Both the position numbers and the translations under genes were made by a program. DNA of 64,000 nucleotides from Bifidobacterium pluvialisilvae (lineage in GTDB: Bacteria > Actinomycetota > Actinomycetes > Actinomycetales > Bifidobacteriaceae). A model generated the notes under the pieces. It was given only the letters and a program-made list of their open reading frames with translations. It had not been told where the DNA came from and made no database searches. Below, one piece after another: positions 52,437-60,928 of the stretch. Numbering within the stretch: position 1 is the first letter of the stretch; each line of letters begins with the position of its first letter. Location of the stretch: the NCBI RefSeq assembly GCF_019331695.1, contig NZ_JAHBBI010000010.1:58212-122211 (forward strand), in the 5' to 3' direction.

Positions 52437-52952
52437 ATGAACATCACCATCAGCCGCCCCACCGCCGACGTCGACGTGTGCACCGACCTCGACGCCCTGC
52501 GACAGGCCATCCTCACCGCCGACGAAATCAACAACCTGCCCCCGGCCGCGAACGGCATGACCGAGGCCGAGGCCGCACAAACCGTTAGGAAACGTGACGA
52601 GCTCACGGCACGTCTGAACGAACTGGGCGCGAAGGTGCGGGAATCCTCTCTCACGCTCACGCTGCGCGGCCTGAACTCCAGCCAGTGGAACCAGATCGTC
52701 GCAGCCTCCACCAAAAGCGTCGACGGCAAGATCGTCAAGGACTTCCAGCAGCTCCTCACGCTCGCCCTGCCCAGGATGCTCGACCACGCCACATGGAGGG
52801 GCGAGACCACCGACATCGACGCCGAACGGCTGGCCGACGAACTGTCCGACTCGCAGACCATGCAGCTGCTCGAAACCATCCAGCAGCTCAACACCCCGGC
52901 CACGAGCCTCCCAAAAGCCGTGTCCGAGCTGCTGAACTCGCCGACCGCATAG
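52437..52952 (+). CDS. Tail assembly chaperone, short form (gpG-like)
   Basis: 171 residues, helical and acidic. In long-tailed phages this protein and its frameshifted long form coat the tape measure during tail assembly. TTCGGAGG precedes the ATG. Its final part contains the slippery heptamer C CCA AAA at 52910-52916. Confidence 0.85.
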   Translation: MNITISRPTADVDVCTDLDALRQAILTADEINNLPPAANGMTEAEAAQTVRKRDELTARLNELGAKVRESSLTLTLRGLNSSQWNQIVAASTKSVDGKIVKDFQQLLTLALPRMLDHATWRGETTDIDAERLADELSDSQTMQLLETIQQLNTPATSLPKAVSELLNSPTA

Positions 52953-53311
52953 CCGACGACCCCGAACTCCTGGCCGGGCTGCGTTGCGCACGCGGCCTCG
53001 GCATCAGCTACAAGCGCTGGCTCGGCTGGACCCCGACCCCCGACGACCCGGTCGAATGGGACGAGACGGAACGCCTGTGGATGCTCGCCCTGCAGGCGTA
53101 CGAGAACCGTGTATGCCCGCTATGCGGGATGCCCATCGGCTTCTGCCACGACTACGACCGCGTGCACGAGGCGTTCGCCGGCGGCGAGGTCGAACTCTGC
53201 TTCGTCACCGAGATGCGCGAACAGGCCATGAAACAATACCGCGAATCCGGCAGCGTGAACTCGAACGCGCAGACCACCAGCCTCAAGCCCCGCATCATCG
53301 ACAAACAATAA
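52916..53311 (+). CDS. -1 frameshift extension of the tail assembly chaperone (gpGT-like)
   Basis: From C CCA AAA at 52910-52916 the -1 frame continues for 131 residues (SRVRAAELADRIADDPELLA onward), giving a 291-residue fusion. The added part has CPLCGMPIGFCHDYD, possibly metal binding, and ends PRIIDKQ. No independent start with SD is seen. This is the conserved G/GT arrangement directly before the tape measure gene. Confidence 0.88.
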   Translation, partial: SRVRAAELADRIADDPELLAGLRCARGLGISYKRWLGWTPTPDDPVEWDETERLWMLALQAYENRVCPLCGMPIGFCHDYDRVHEAFAGGEVELCFVTEMREQAMKQYRESGSVNSNAQTTSLKPRIIDKQ

Positions 53312-53322
53312 GGACCGCATCC

Positions 53323-56300
53323 ATGGCGTTGAACGAGAACATCATGATCCGGCTCATGGCCGACACGTCGAACTACACCGCGAAGATGCAGGCCGCATCC
53401 GCGCAGGCGTCCAAGCTCGGCACCGCCATGGAGAAGCCCATGACCACCAGCGAGAAGGTGGGCGCGGGCTTCACCAAGGCCGGCCTCGCCATAGGCGCGG
53501 TGTCCGCCGCCATCGGCGTGGCCGCCGTATCCGCGTTCGCCCAGTTCGACGCCGCCATGAGCACCGTGCAGGCCAACACGGGGGCCAGCGCCCAGCAGAT
53601 GCAGCAGCTGCGGCAGGCCGCATTGGATGCCGGCGCCAACACCGTCTACTCCGCCTCGGAGGCCGCGGACGCCATCAACGAACTCGGCAAGGCCGGCATG
53701 AGCACCGGAGACATCCTCGCCGGCGGCCTGACCGGCGCGCTGAACCTCGCGGCCAGCGACGGCATGGCCGTCGGCGAGGCCGCCGAACTCATGAGCTCCA
53801 CGCTCGCCCAGTTCAACCTCACCGGCGCCGACGCATCCCGCGTGGCCGACGCATTGGCCGCCGGCGCCGGCAAGGCACAGGGCAGCGCACGCGACCTCGG
53901 CTACGCCCTGCAGCAGTCCGGCATGGTCGCCAACTCGTTCGGCATCAGCATGGAGGAGACCACCGGCACACTGGCCGCGTTCGCCAACTCCGGCATGATC
54001 GGCTCCGACGCCGGCACCAGCCTCAAGACCATGCTCATCAGCCTCGCGAACCCGAGCACCAAGGCCAAGAACCTCATGCAGGAACTCGGCATCAACGCAT
54101 ACGACGCGCAAGGCAACTTCGTCGGCCTCGCCAACCTCGCCGGCCAACTGCAGGACAGGATGGGCGGCCTGTCACAGGAGCAGCGCAACCAGGCGCTCGC
54201 CACGATATTCGGCTCCGACGCCATCCGCGCCGCCAACGTGCTGTACGCGGAGGGAGCGGACGGCATCAACCAGTGGACCAGCGAAGTCAGCGAAAGCGGC
54301 TTCGCCGCCGAACAGGCCGCCGCGAAGAACAACAACCTCAAAGGCGACCTCGAGAACCTCGCCGGCAGCTTCGAGACCATGCTCATCACCGTCGGCGAGG
54401 GAGCCAACGGGCCCCTGCGCTCCATGGTGCAGACCGTCGACATGCTCGTCGACGCGTTCACGAACCTGCCCTCCGGCGTCCAACAGGGCGTCGTCGTCAT
54501 GGGAGCCGCCGTCGGCGCCGCCACCCTCCTGCACACCAGCTTCGGCAAACTCGCCACCAGCGGCAGCCGCTTCGGCCAGGCCATGGGCATGGTCGTCGAC
54601 CCCATCCAACGATTCCAGGCGGCCGGCAGCAGCTTCTCCTACGGCATGCAGGCCATCGGCGCCGCATTCGGCAGCACCGAACGGCAGATGCAGACGTTCG
54701 GCACCACCGTAAGCCGCACACAGGGAGTCACCACCGGACTGAAAAGCATGGCCGGCGGCGTCATCGACCTCATGGGCGGACCATGGGGCATCGCCTTCAC
54801 CGTCGCCGGCGCCGCCCTCATGAACTGGGCCAACAAGGCACAGAAAGCCAAGCAGTCGGCGGACGAAATCAAAACCGCGATGGAAACCACCGGAGACGTC
54901 AGCTCCACCATGGTCGACCAGATGCAGAACATGGACTTCGGATTCCTCGACCGCATGGCCAGCCACGCGAAAAACCTGCCCGAACTGCTGGAACAGACCG
55001 GCATCAGCATGGAAACCATGGCCCGCGCCGCCCAAGGCAACGACCAGGCCATGAGCACCCTCAACAACAAGATGCAGGAACTGTCCGAAAGCACGCTGCC
55101 CTACCAGAACCAGCAGGGCCTCATGCTCAAGAAAAGCCTCGACCAACTGTCCAACGCCTATCAGGAAGGCACCAAGAGCGCCGACGACGCGAAGAACGCG
55201 AAGGACGCGCTCGCCGGCTCGGACTCCGCGCAGGCCGGGGCCGCGAACGACGCCGCGGCGGCGAACCAGGCGAATGCGGACGGGCTCAGCGGGTCCGCCT
55301 CCTCCGCGCAGGAGGCCGCAGACGCGCAGACCATCCTCGCGGACAGCTTCGGCGCATCCACGGGAGGCATCAGCGACCAGGCAAACGCCCTCGGCGAGGC
55401 CGTGTCCGCACTGCAGACCTACTACGGGTTCGCCATCAGCAGCTCCGACGCCCAGATTGCATTGCAGGAATCGTACAGCAAGGCGTCCACGGCGATCAAG
55501 GAGAACGGCCGCACGCTCGACCTGACCACCGAGGCCGGACGCAACAACCAAAGCGCCCTGAACGACGTGGCCTCCTCCGCGCTGAAGGCGGCCGAAGCGC
55601 AGGCCCGCAACGGCGAAAGCCTGCAGAACATCTACGGCACCGTCGACACCGCGCGAGACAAGTTCATCCAATTCGCCCAGCAGATGGGAATGAGCGCCGA
55701 ACAGGCCGCCGAACAGGCCGACAAGTACGGCCTCACCCGCAGCGAGGTCGAACGGCTCGCCAAGAGCGTGCAGTCGGTGCCCGACGAGAAGACCACGAAA
55801 ATCACCGTGACCGACGACGCATCCAAGGCGTTCGACGGACTCAAACTCAAGATCGAGGCCACGCCCGACGGCAAGAACGTCACCATCAGCGGCGACAACA
55901 CCGGCGCCATGGAGGCCATCGCCGCCGTCACCGGCGCGACAATCGACCCCAAGACCGGCACGTTGAGCCTCGACAAGGAGCAGTACGACATCGCCCTCGC
56001 GATGGCCAACGGCGCCCGCATCGACCCCAAGACCGGCGTGCTGCTGGGCGACAACAGCCCCATGCTCGCCAAGGTCGCGCAGGCCAACAATTGGAAGATC
56101 AACAAGAAGACCGGCGTCATCAGCGGCAACAACGGCCCGTTCTTCGCGGCGAAGGCCGCAGTGGACGCCGCCCGCATCGGCGGCAAGTCCACCACGTTGA
56201 GCGCCATCGACAACGCGTCGAAGACCATCGAACTCGTCCGGGGCATGCACATCCCCGACAAGACGTTCAATATCATCGCGCGAAGCAACATGAGCGACCT

Positions 56301-56694
56301 CAACGGGGCCGCGTCCGGCACCGGGCGCATGGGAACCTTCGCCACGGGCGGCATCGTACGGGGGCCTGGCACCGCGACCAGCGACAGCGTCCCCACGCTC
56401 CTGTCCAACGGCGAATACGTCGTCCGCGCCGCCGCCGTCCGCAAATACGGCCGGCACATGCTTGACGCCATCAACTGGCAGCGGTACGCCGAAGGCGGGC
56501 TCGTGCGCAACGTGCAGCCTGCCCCCCGCGCATACGCCGTGCCCGCAGCCACCGGCCGGGGCACGTCCAACGCCGACGTGGTCGACGCCATCCGCGCGCT
56601 GCAGGACTCGCTCGGCCCCATCATCGCGGACTGGACCCCCACCACCGGCAAACGTCAACGAAGGAGGGACATCATGGAGGCGCTGCGCCAATGA
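53323..56694 (+). CDS. Tape measure protein
   Basis: 1123 residues. TP901-type N-terminal region (QFDAAMSTVQANTGASAQQM, ALQQSGMVANSFG, LAAFANSGMIGSDAGTSL), hydrophobic segments near residues 390-430 and 480-500, a helical Ala-rich zone, repeats of IDPKTGxL near 865-930, and a C-terminal FATGGIVRGPGTATSDSVP motif. At ~1.5 angstrom per residue it implies a tail of roughly 160-170 nm. It is the last gene before the tail tip; the ATG lies 11 bp after the GT stop. Confidence 0.95.
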   Translation: MALNENIMIRLMADTSNYTAKMQAASAQASKLGTAMEKPMTTSEKVGAGFTKAGLAIGAVSAAIGVAAVSAFAQFDAAMSTVQANTGASAQQMQQLRQAALDAGANTVYSASEAADAINELGKAGMSTGDILAGGLTGALNLAASDGMAVGEAAELMSSTLAQFNLTGADASRVADALAAGAGKAQGSARDLGYALQQSGMVANSFGISMEETTGTLAAFANSGMIGSDAGTSLKTMLISLANPSTKAKNLMQELGINAYDAQGNFVGLANLAGQLQDRMGGLSQEQRNQALATIFGSDAIRAANVLYAEGADGINQWTSEVSESGFAAEQAAAKNNNLKGDLENLAGSFETMLITVGEGANGPLRSMVQTVDMLVDAFTNLPSGVQQGVVVMGAAVGAATLLHTSFGKLATSGSRFGQAMGMVVDPIQRFQAAGSSFSYGMQAIGAAFGSTERQMQTFGTTVSRTQGVTTGLKSMAGGVIDLMGGPWGIAFTVAGAALMNWANKAQKAKQSADEIKTAMETTGDVSSTMVDQMQNMDFGFLDRMASHAKNLPELLEQTGISMETMARAAQGNDQAMSTLNNKMQELSESTLPYQNQQGLMLKKSLDQLSNAYQEGTKSADDAKNAKDALAGSDSAQAGAANDAAAANQANADGLSGSASSAQEAADAQTILADSFGASTGGISDQANALGEAVSALQTYYGFAISSSDAQIALQESYSKASTAIKENGRTLDLTTEAGRNNQSALNDVASSALKAAEAQARNGESLQNIYGTVDTARDKFIQFAQQMGMSAEQAAEQADKYGLTRSEVERLAKSVQSVPDEKTTKITVTDDASKAFDGLKLKIEATPDGKNVTISGDNTGAMEAIAAVTGATIDPKTGTLSLDKEQYDIALAMANGARIDPKTGVLLGDNSPMLAKVAQANNWKINKKTGVISGNNGPFFAAKAAVDAARIGGKSTTLSAIDNASKTIELVRGMHIPDKTFNIIARSNMSDLNGAASGTGRMGTFATGGIVRGPGTATSDSVPTLLSNGEYVVRAAAVRKYGRHMLDAINWQRYAEGGLVRNVQPAPRAYAVPAATGRGTSNADVVDAIRALQDSLGPIIADWTPTTGKRQRRRDIMEALRQ

Positions 56695-57527
56695 ACACGT
56701 TCACATACACCAGTGGCGACGGCAGCGCTGTGCTCGACCTCAACGACCCCGACGGCGTACTCATCGGCCAGATCAGGGAGCTGCGCACACGCGAATGGGA
56801 CGTCGACCTCGGCCACCGGTCGCTGGAGGCTACACGCTCCGCCAGGGAGGTCAAGGCCACGGGAGTCATCCGCGGAGACAAGACCCCGTTGGAGACCGTG
56901 GACCGCGTCTTCGAAGCCGATCTCTACCGTTACGTGGAGCTCAAGGGCGACGCGGGCGTGCTCGAGGTCGACGGATGGCGCCAGCCCTGCCTGTGCGTGA
57001 AGACGGAACCCGACTACGTGAGCCCCCAGCTCACGCGAGTCGAGTTCACGTTCGCCCTGTTGGACGGATTCTGGCACAAGCCCGTCCGGCAGTCGTTCAG
57101 CCGCAGCACGGCACGCTACAACGGCGGCAAGGGATACCGGTACGACTACCGGTACGACTATCTGCCCAGCCGTAACCGCAGCATCCTGCACAATGATTCC
57201 GCGCTGCCCAGCCGCGCGAAGATCATCGTCTACGGGGCCGCGTCCACGCCGAACATCAGCATCGGCGGCAACAAGGTCATCGCCGACGTGACCGTGCCGT
57301 CCGGCGGCTACCTCGTCATCGACGGGACCGCGATGCCACGCACCGCCGAACTGGTCGCCGCCAACGGCGACCGCACCAACGTGTACGGCAAGCTCCACCG
57401 CGACCAGTCGGCCGGCGAATACGCGTTCGAGCCCATCCCCACTGGAGACGTGCAGATCGGCTGGGACGAAAGCTTCGGCTTCGACATCGAATGGTGGCTC
57501 GAACAGACGGGACTGCCATGGACATGA
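56691..57527 (+). CDS. Distal tail protein
   Basis: 278 residues. N-terminal ring domain (FTYTSGDGSAVLDLND, REWDVDLGHRSL) and a C-terminal beta domain (SKIIVYGAASTPNISIGGN-like region). A GYRYDYRYDYLPSRN repeat joins them. Dit proteins form the hub between tube and tip. ATGA overlap with the tape measure gene. Confidence 0.82.
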   Translation: MNTFTYTSGDGSAVLDLNDPDGVLIGQIRELRTREWDVDLGHRSLEATRSAREVKATGVIRGDKTPLETVDRVFEADLYRYVELKGDAGVLEVDGWRQPCLCVKTEPDYVSPQLTRVEFTFALLDGFWHKPVRQSFSRSTARYNGGKGYRYDYRYDYLPSRNRSILHNDSALPSRAKIIVYGAASTPNISIGGNKVIADVTVPSGGYLVIDGTAMPRTAELVAANGDRTNVYGKLHRDQSAGEYAFEPIPTGDVQIGWDESFGFDIEWWLEQTGLPWT

Positions 57528-58510
57528 TTTACATGGATTCGACGCGCAACGTGCTCGGCGAACTCGTCAGCCCGACGCTCGACCTCCAGTTCGGGGGAGA
57601 CCAGAACGACGCGAACGACTTCGAACTCAGCCACAAGACCTCCGGACTCGTGCTGCAGGCCGGCATGTACGTGAGCGTGGAAGGCACCGAATACGGCGGC
57701 ACCATCGACGAAATCTGCCCCACCGTCGCAGACGGACGCGCCTCATACACCGTCAAGGGGCGCACATGGCACGGCATCCTCGCCGGCAAGATCATCCAAC
57801 CCGACGCGGGCACGGACCGGCTCACCGTCAATGGCGAAGCCAACACCATCATCCGCACCATCATCAGCCGCATAGGGCTCGGAGGCATCTTCACCGTGGC
57901 GACGGAATCCAGCGGCCTGACCGTGGGCAACTACTCGTTCCGCCGCTACATCAACGCGTATCTCGGCCTGCGCATGATGCTCACCGGCATCGGCGCACGA
58001 CTCGACATCGCCAACACCGACGGCGTCACCACCATACGGGCAGTGCCCGCCACCACATACGGGGGAGCAGACAGCGACCAGCGCATCGACTTCACGGCGG
58101 AAAAGGCGTACCGGCGCACCAACCACCTCATCGGACTCGGCAAGGGCGAACTCAAAGCCCGCGCCGTCAGCCACTGGTACGCCGACAAGAACGGCGCCGT
58201 CAGCCAGAAGCAGACGCTCACCGGCGTGGACGAGATCGTCGAAACCTACGAGCTGACCAGCAGCGAAGGCACCGACCTCTCCGACAAGACAAGGGACAAG
58301 CTCAAGGAAATGCAGGCCGAAGGCAACGTCGACATCGACGTGCCCGACGACATCGGACTGCACGTCGACGACATCGTCAAAGCCTACGACGCCATCACCG
58401 GCATCAGCGTCACGTCCAATATCACCCGCATGGTCGTCAAACTCGACAACAGCCAACCGACCATCGAATACACCGCCGGAGTCCAGGACTGGCCCGACGA
58501 ACAGGAATAG
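57524..58510 (+). CDS. Gp37-like tail tip protein
   Basis: 328 residues resembling the siphovirus ReqiPepy6 Gp37-like family: KTSGLVLQAGMYVSVEGTEYG, YTVKGRTWHGILAGKIIQPDAG, YINAYLGLRMMLTGIGARLDI, and INTGISVTSNITRMVVKLD-like end. It is the probable baseplate hub. I took the ATG overlapping the Dit stop; an ATG at 57518 is also in frame. Confidence 0.82.
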   Translation: MIYMDSTRNVLGELVSPTLDLQFGGDQNDANDFELSHKTSGLVLQAGMYVSVEGTEYGGTIDEICPTVADGRASYTVKGRTWHGILAGKIIQPDAGTDRLTVNGEANTIIRTIISRIGLGGIFTVATESSGLTVGNYSFRRYINAYLGLRMMLTGIGARLDIANTDGVTTIRAVPATTYGGADSDQRIDFTAEKAYRRTNHLIGLGKGELKARAVSHWYADKNGAVSQKQTLTGVDEIVETYELTSSEGTDLSDKTRDKLKEMQAEGNVDIDVPDDIGLHVDDIVKAYDAITGISVTSNITRMVVKLDNSQPTIEYTAGVQDWPDEQE

Positions 58511-58519
58511 GAGGAGCAC

Positions 58520-58768
58520 ATGCCCAAAACCACGAACATCACCCAATACGAATGCGACCGCGACGGCTGCCCCGTCAAGGAATACGTCGGCCCCAGCGAG
58601 ACCGCATCCCCCGACTGGCACATCATCAAACGAATCAACCGCAACAACGAGGAGAAGTCCATGCTCCTCTGCGGCGCGGACTACAAGGAGTATCTCCAGC
58701 TCGCCGAAAACCAGGACAAGGACTTCGACCTGTGGAAGACCGAGCTCGTCGACGGAAAGAAGGAGTAG
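58520..58768 (+). CDS. Small tail-region protein
   Basis: 82 residues, acidic, with a CDRDGCP Cys pair and a later single Cys. GGAGGAGCAC precedes the ATG. It sits 3 bp before the receptor-binding gene. Function unknown; a tail accessory protein or chaperone is possible. Confidence 0.65.
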   Translation: MPKTTNITQYECDRDGCPVKEYVGPSETASPDWHIIKRINRNNEEKSMLLCGADYKEYLQLAENQDKDFDLWKTELVDGKKE

Positions 58769-58771
58769 CAG

Positions 58772-59584
58772 ATGGGAATCGAACTCGTAACCGGCAGCCT
58801 CGGCGGTGACACCCCGCACGTCACCTCCGACCAGGACGCCTATCTGCACGCGTCGTTCGCCGGAGTCGGAGGATACCTGCTCAAGGTTCGAGACTGGGAG
58901 ACGAAACCGGTCATGAAGGACGCGAACAACGTGACCATCCCCGCATGGGAGCTCATGCTCGAAGGCCGGCAGATGCACATCGACATGGCCACCGACGTGA
59001 ACATCCAATCCGGCTCCCAAGGCCAGAAACGCCGGGACCTCGTCGTGGCCCGGTACGCGAAGGACCCCACCAGCGGCGTCGAGACCGCCAGCCTCATGGC
59101 CATCAAGGGCACCGCCACCAGCGGCACCCCAGTGGATCCCGCATACGAATCGGGCAGCATCATGGACGGCGCCATCGTCTCCGACCTGCCCCTGTGCCGC
59201 ATCAACCTCGACGGCATCACCGTCACCAAGGTCGACACGCTCGTCAACGTCATCCAACCACTGGAGGACGTCTGGGATTCCCTATCCCAGACACAGCAGA
59301 CCATATCCAAACTGCCCCGCGTCTTCACCGGCACGAGTCTCGTCACCCAGGGCAACGCCAAGGGATGGGCCGAGCTATGGAACCTTGATTCGTTCCGCGC
59401 GAAGTTCGGTCGCGATTGGACCACCGACACGTACATCGGTGTGATGAACTCCCATTGGGATGCGGCGAACGTCATCCCATTAGGCGTCCGATACGTCGAA
59501 TCGTCGCGGCGTCTCGACGTGGTCTTCGACAAGAACACAGGAGTGCAGACCCGTGTCAACTGGATCGTCGCATTTCCTGCCTAG
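58772..59584 (+). CDS. Receptor-binding/tail fibre protein with switchable C-terminus (variant A expressed)
   Basis: 270 residues. The first 173 form a constant part (MGIELVTGSLGGDTPHVTSD, YLLKVRDWETKPVM, ...LEDVWDSLSQ) that is the tail attachment end. At codons for DSLSQ the 15-bp recombination site 59277-59291 is embedded in frame; the remaining 97 residues are variant A (FRAKFGRDWTTDTYIGVMN to VNWIVAFPA). Four alternative C-termini follow as silent cassettes, each able to fuse in frame after SLSQ. The C-terminal part is expected to contact the host surface. Confidence 0.88.
   Translation: MGIELVTGSLGGDTPHVTSDQDAYLHASFAGVGGYLLKVRDWETKPVMKDANNVTIPAWELMLEGRQMHIDMATDVNIQSGSQGQKRRDLVVARYAKDPTSGVETASLMAIKGTATSGTPVDPAYESGSIMDGAIVSDLPLCRINLDGITVTKVDTLVNVIQPLEDVWDSLSQTQQTISKLPRVFTGTSLVTQGNAKGWAELWNLDSFRAKFGRDWTTDTYIGVMNSHWDAANVIPLGVRYVESSRRLDVVFDKNTGVQTRVNWIVAFPA
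59277..59291 (+). repeat. Shufflon site S1 (in the expressed gene)
   Basis: ATTCCCTATCCCAGA, encoding part of D-S-L-S-Q. Unlike S2-S5 it lacks the preceding TAGC. Confidence 0.92.
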
Positions 59585-59585
59585 C

Positions 59586-59600
59586 ATTCCCTATCCCAGA
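59586..59600 (+). repeat. Shufflon site S2
   Basis: Same 15 bp, direct orientation to S1, preceded by TAGC; the TAG is the stop of variant A. Confidence 0.92.
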
Positions 59601-59905
59601 TGGGGCCGACCGTGCTCGTGGACAACGTCAACGGCAGCATCAAGGGTGTCAGGGTCGGCAGACTGGTCCAGCTGCAGATTCGCGCCACGAAGAGCGCGAA
59701 CGGCAGCTGGGGCAATCTGACGTTGGGCACCATCCCCGCTGGCTGGAGACCGTTGGACGACAGCATCTTCGCAGGCAGCGGCCGCGAAGGCGGCAGTCAG
59801 AAGGAGATCGTCGTCTACGCGGACGGAAGGGTGGAGTCACGCAACCAATCGGGCGCCCAGCCCGGCGCCGGATTCCGAATCGACTGTTGCTATATCGCCT
59901 CATGA
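59600..59905 (+). other. Silent cassette B of the receptor-binding protein
   Basis: 101 codons in frame with SLSQ at S2 (MGPTVLVDNVNGSIKGVRVG to CYIAS). It has no promoter, SD or N-terminus of its own. Clearly related to cassette C (GPT, LVQL, TIPAGWRP/TLPASWRP, CYIA). Fused to the constant part it would give 274 residues. Confidence 0.85.
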
Positions 59906-59911
59906 CCCGGT

Positions 59912-60247
59912 TTATGCGGCGATATAGCACACTGTCGTGAGCACGCCCTCGTTGGATTGTGTGCCTCCCTGGTTCTGGTAGTTGATCTTGCCGTTGCTGG
60001 AGACGATGATGCGCATCTGGTTGTGGCCGTCACGGCCCGCCGTGGGCGCGGACACGTCGGCCTTGGGCCTCCACGAGGCGGGCAGTGTGCCGATGGTCTC
60101 TTCACCCCATGCGGTCGTCAGCTTCGTGCCGATGCTGACGTTGAGCTGGACGAGTTTGCCCCACCGGATTCCCGTCACCGTCTTGTCTCCGCCCGGACCA
60201 CCGTTAATGAGCATGGTCGGTCCCGATTGCGTCAACGTCGCCTGCGT
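59912..60247 (-). other. Silent cassette C of the receptor-binding protein
   Basis: 111 codons in frame with SLSQ at S3 (TQATLTQSGPTMLINGGPGG to CYIAA). Converges tail to tail with cassette B, to which it is homologous; the last ~20 bp of B and C form an inverted repeat. A fusion would be 284 residues. Confidence 0.85.
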
Positions 60248-60261
60248 CTGGGATAGGGAAT
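60247..60261 (-). repeat. Shufflon site S3
   Basis: 15-bp site in inverted orientation to S1 and S2; the preceding TAG is the stop of cassette D. Confidence 0.92.
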
Positions 60262-60262
60262 G

Positions 60263-60604
60263 CTACGCCATGGGGAAAAACACCACCCAGTTGATTCGGA
60301 CCTGTGCAGTATTGTTCCCGCTAAACATGACATCAATGCGCCCCGGATTCTTGACGAATCGGGTACCTATCGGGATGATGCCGTTCGCCTCCCAGTGCGC
60401 GTTCGTCACGGAGACGACAGTGCCGTCGGTCCAGTCGCGACCGAACTTCGTTCTGAACTCGGCCAGTGTCCACAACGGCGCATAACCGTTGCCGCTCGGC
60501 TGGGTGACGATGCTCATGCCTGTCATCACGCGTTTGTTCATCGCGGCGAGATCACGGTCATGCTGGCCGACACGAGTGTTCAGCTTGCTTGCGAAATCAT
60601 CCGT
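60263..60604 (-). other. Silent cassette D of the receptor-binding protein
   Basis: 113 codons in frame with SLSQ at S4. Homologous to expressed variant A: shared pattern FRxKFGRDWT, then NxHWxA, IPxGxRxV, RxDVxF, RxNWxVxFP. A fusion would be 286 residues. Confidence 0.88.
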
Positions 60605-60618
60605 CTGGGATAGGGAAT
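60604..60618 (-). repeat. Shufflon site S4
   Basis: 15-bp site, inverted relative to S1; preceded by the TAG stop of cassette E. Confidence 0.92.
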
Positions 60619-60619
60619 G

Positions 60620-60910
60620 CTAGGCGAGCTCTCCGTATGCGTAGACATATTGATAGTAGTCCGCGGCAGGTTTCGCACCTGATGAGTAATTACGCAAGCC
60701 CAGTGTGCAACCGGTTCGGGTTACATCTTGAATGGAAACCGGGAGCCACGCGTCTCCTGGCGTAGCCAGGACGAAAGGTGCTGCCCTGAATGGCCTCGGC
60801 CATGTTACCGGCACCTCTCGGCCGGCTCCAGCACCGGTGCTTTGCGCGGCAATACCTTTCCGCGTTATCTGCCATACGCCTCTAGGCAGTGAATCTATGC
60901 CTTCTTGCAT
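60620..60910 (-). other. Silent cassette E of the receptor-binding protein
   Basis: 96 codons in frame with SLSQ at S5 (MQEGIDSLPRGVWQITRKG to YAYGELA). It belongs to neither the A/D nor the B/C family. VTWPRPFRAAPFVLATPGD resembles the strand pattern of phage fibre receptor-binding tips. A fusion would be 269 residues. Confidence 0.85.
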
Positions 60911-60924
60911 CTGGGATAGGGAAT
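60910..60924 (-). repeat. Shufflon site S5
   Basis: 15-bp site, inverted relative to S1, directly after the native stop (TAATAG) of the recombinase gene. Confidence 0.92.
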
Positions 60925-60928
60925 GCTA

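Noticed and set aside
59585..60262. Diversity-generating retroelement acting on the receptor-binding protein
   Set aside because: No reverse transcriptase, no adenine-biased template/variable repeat pair; the structure is explained by site-specific inversion.
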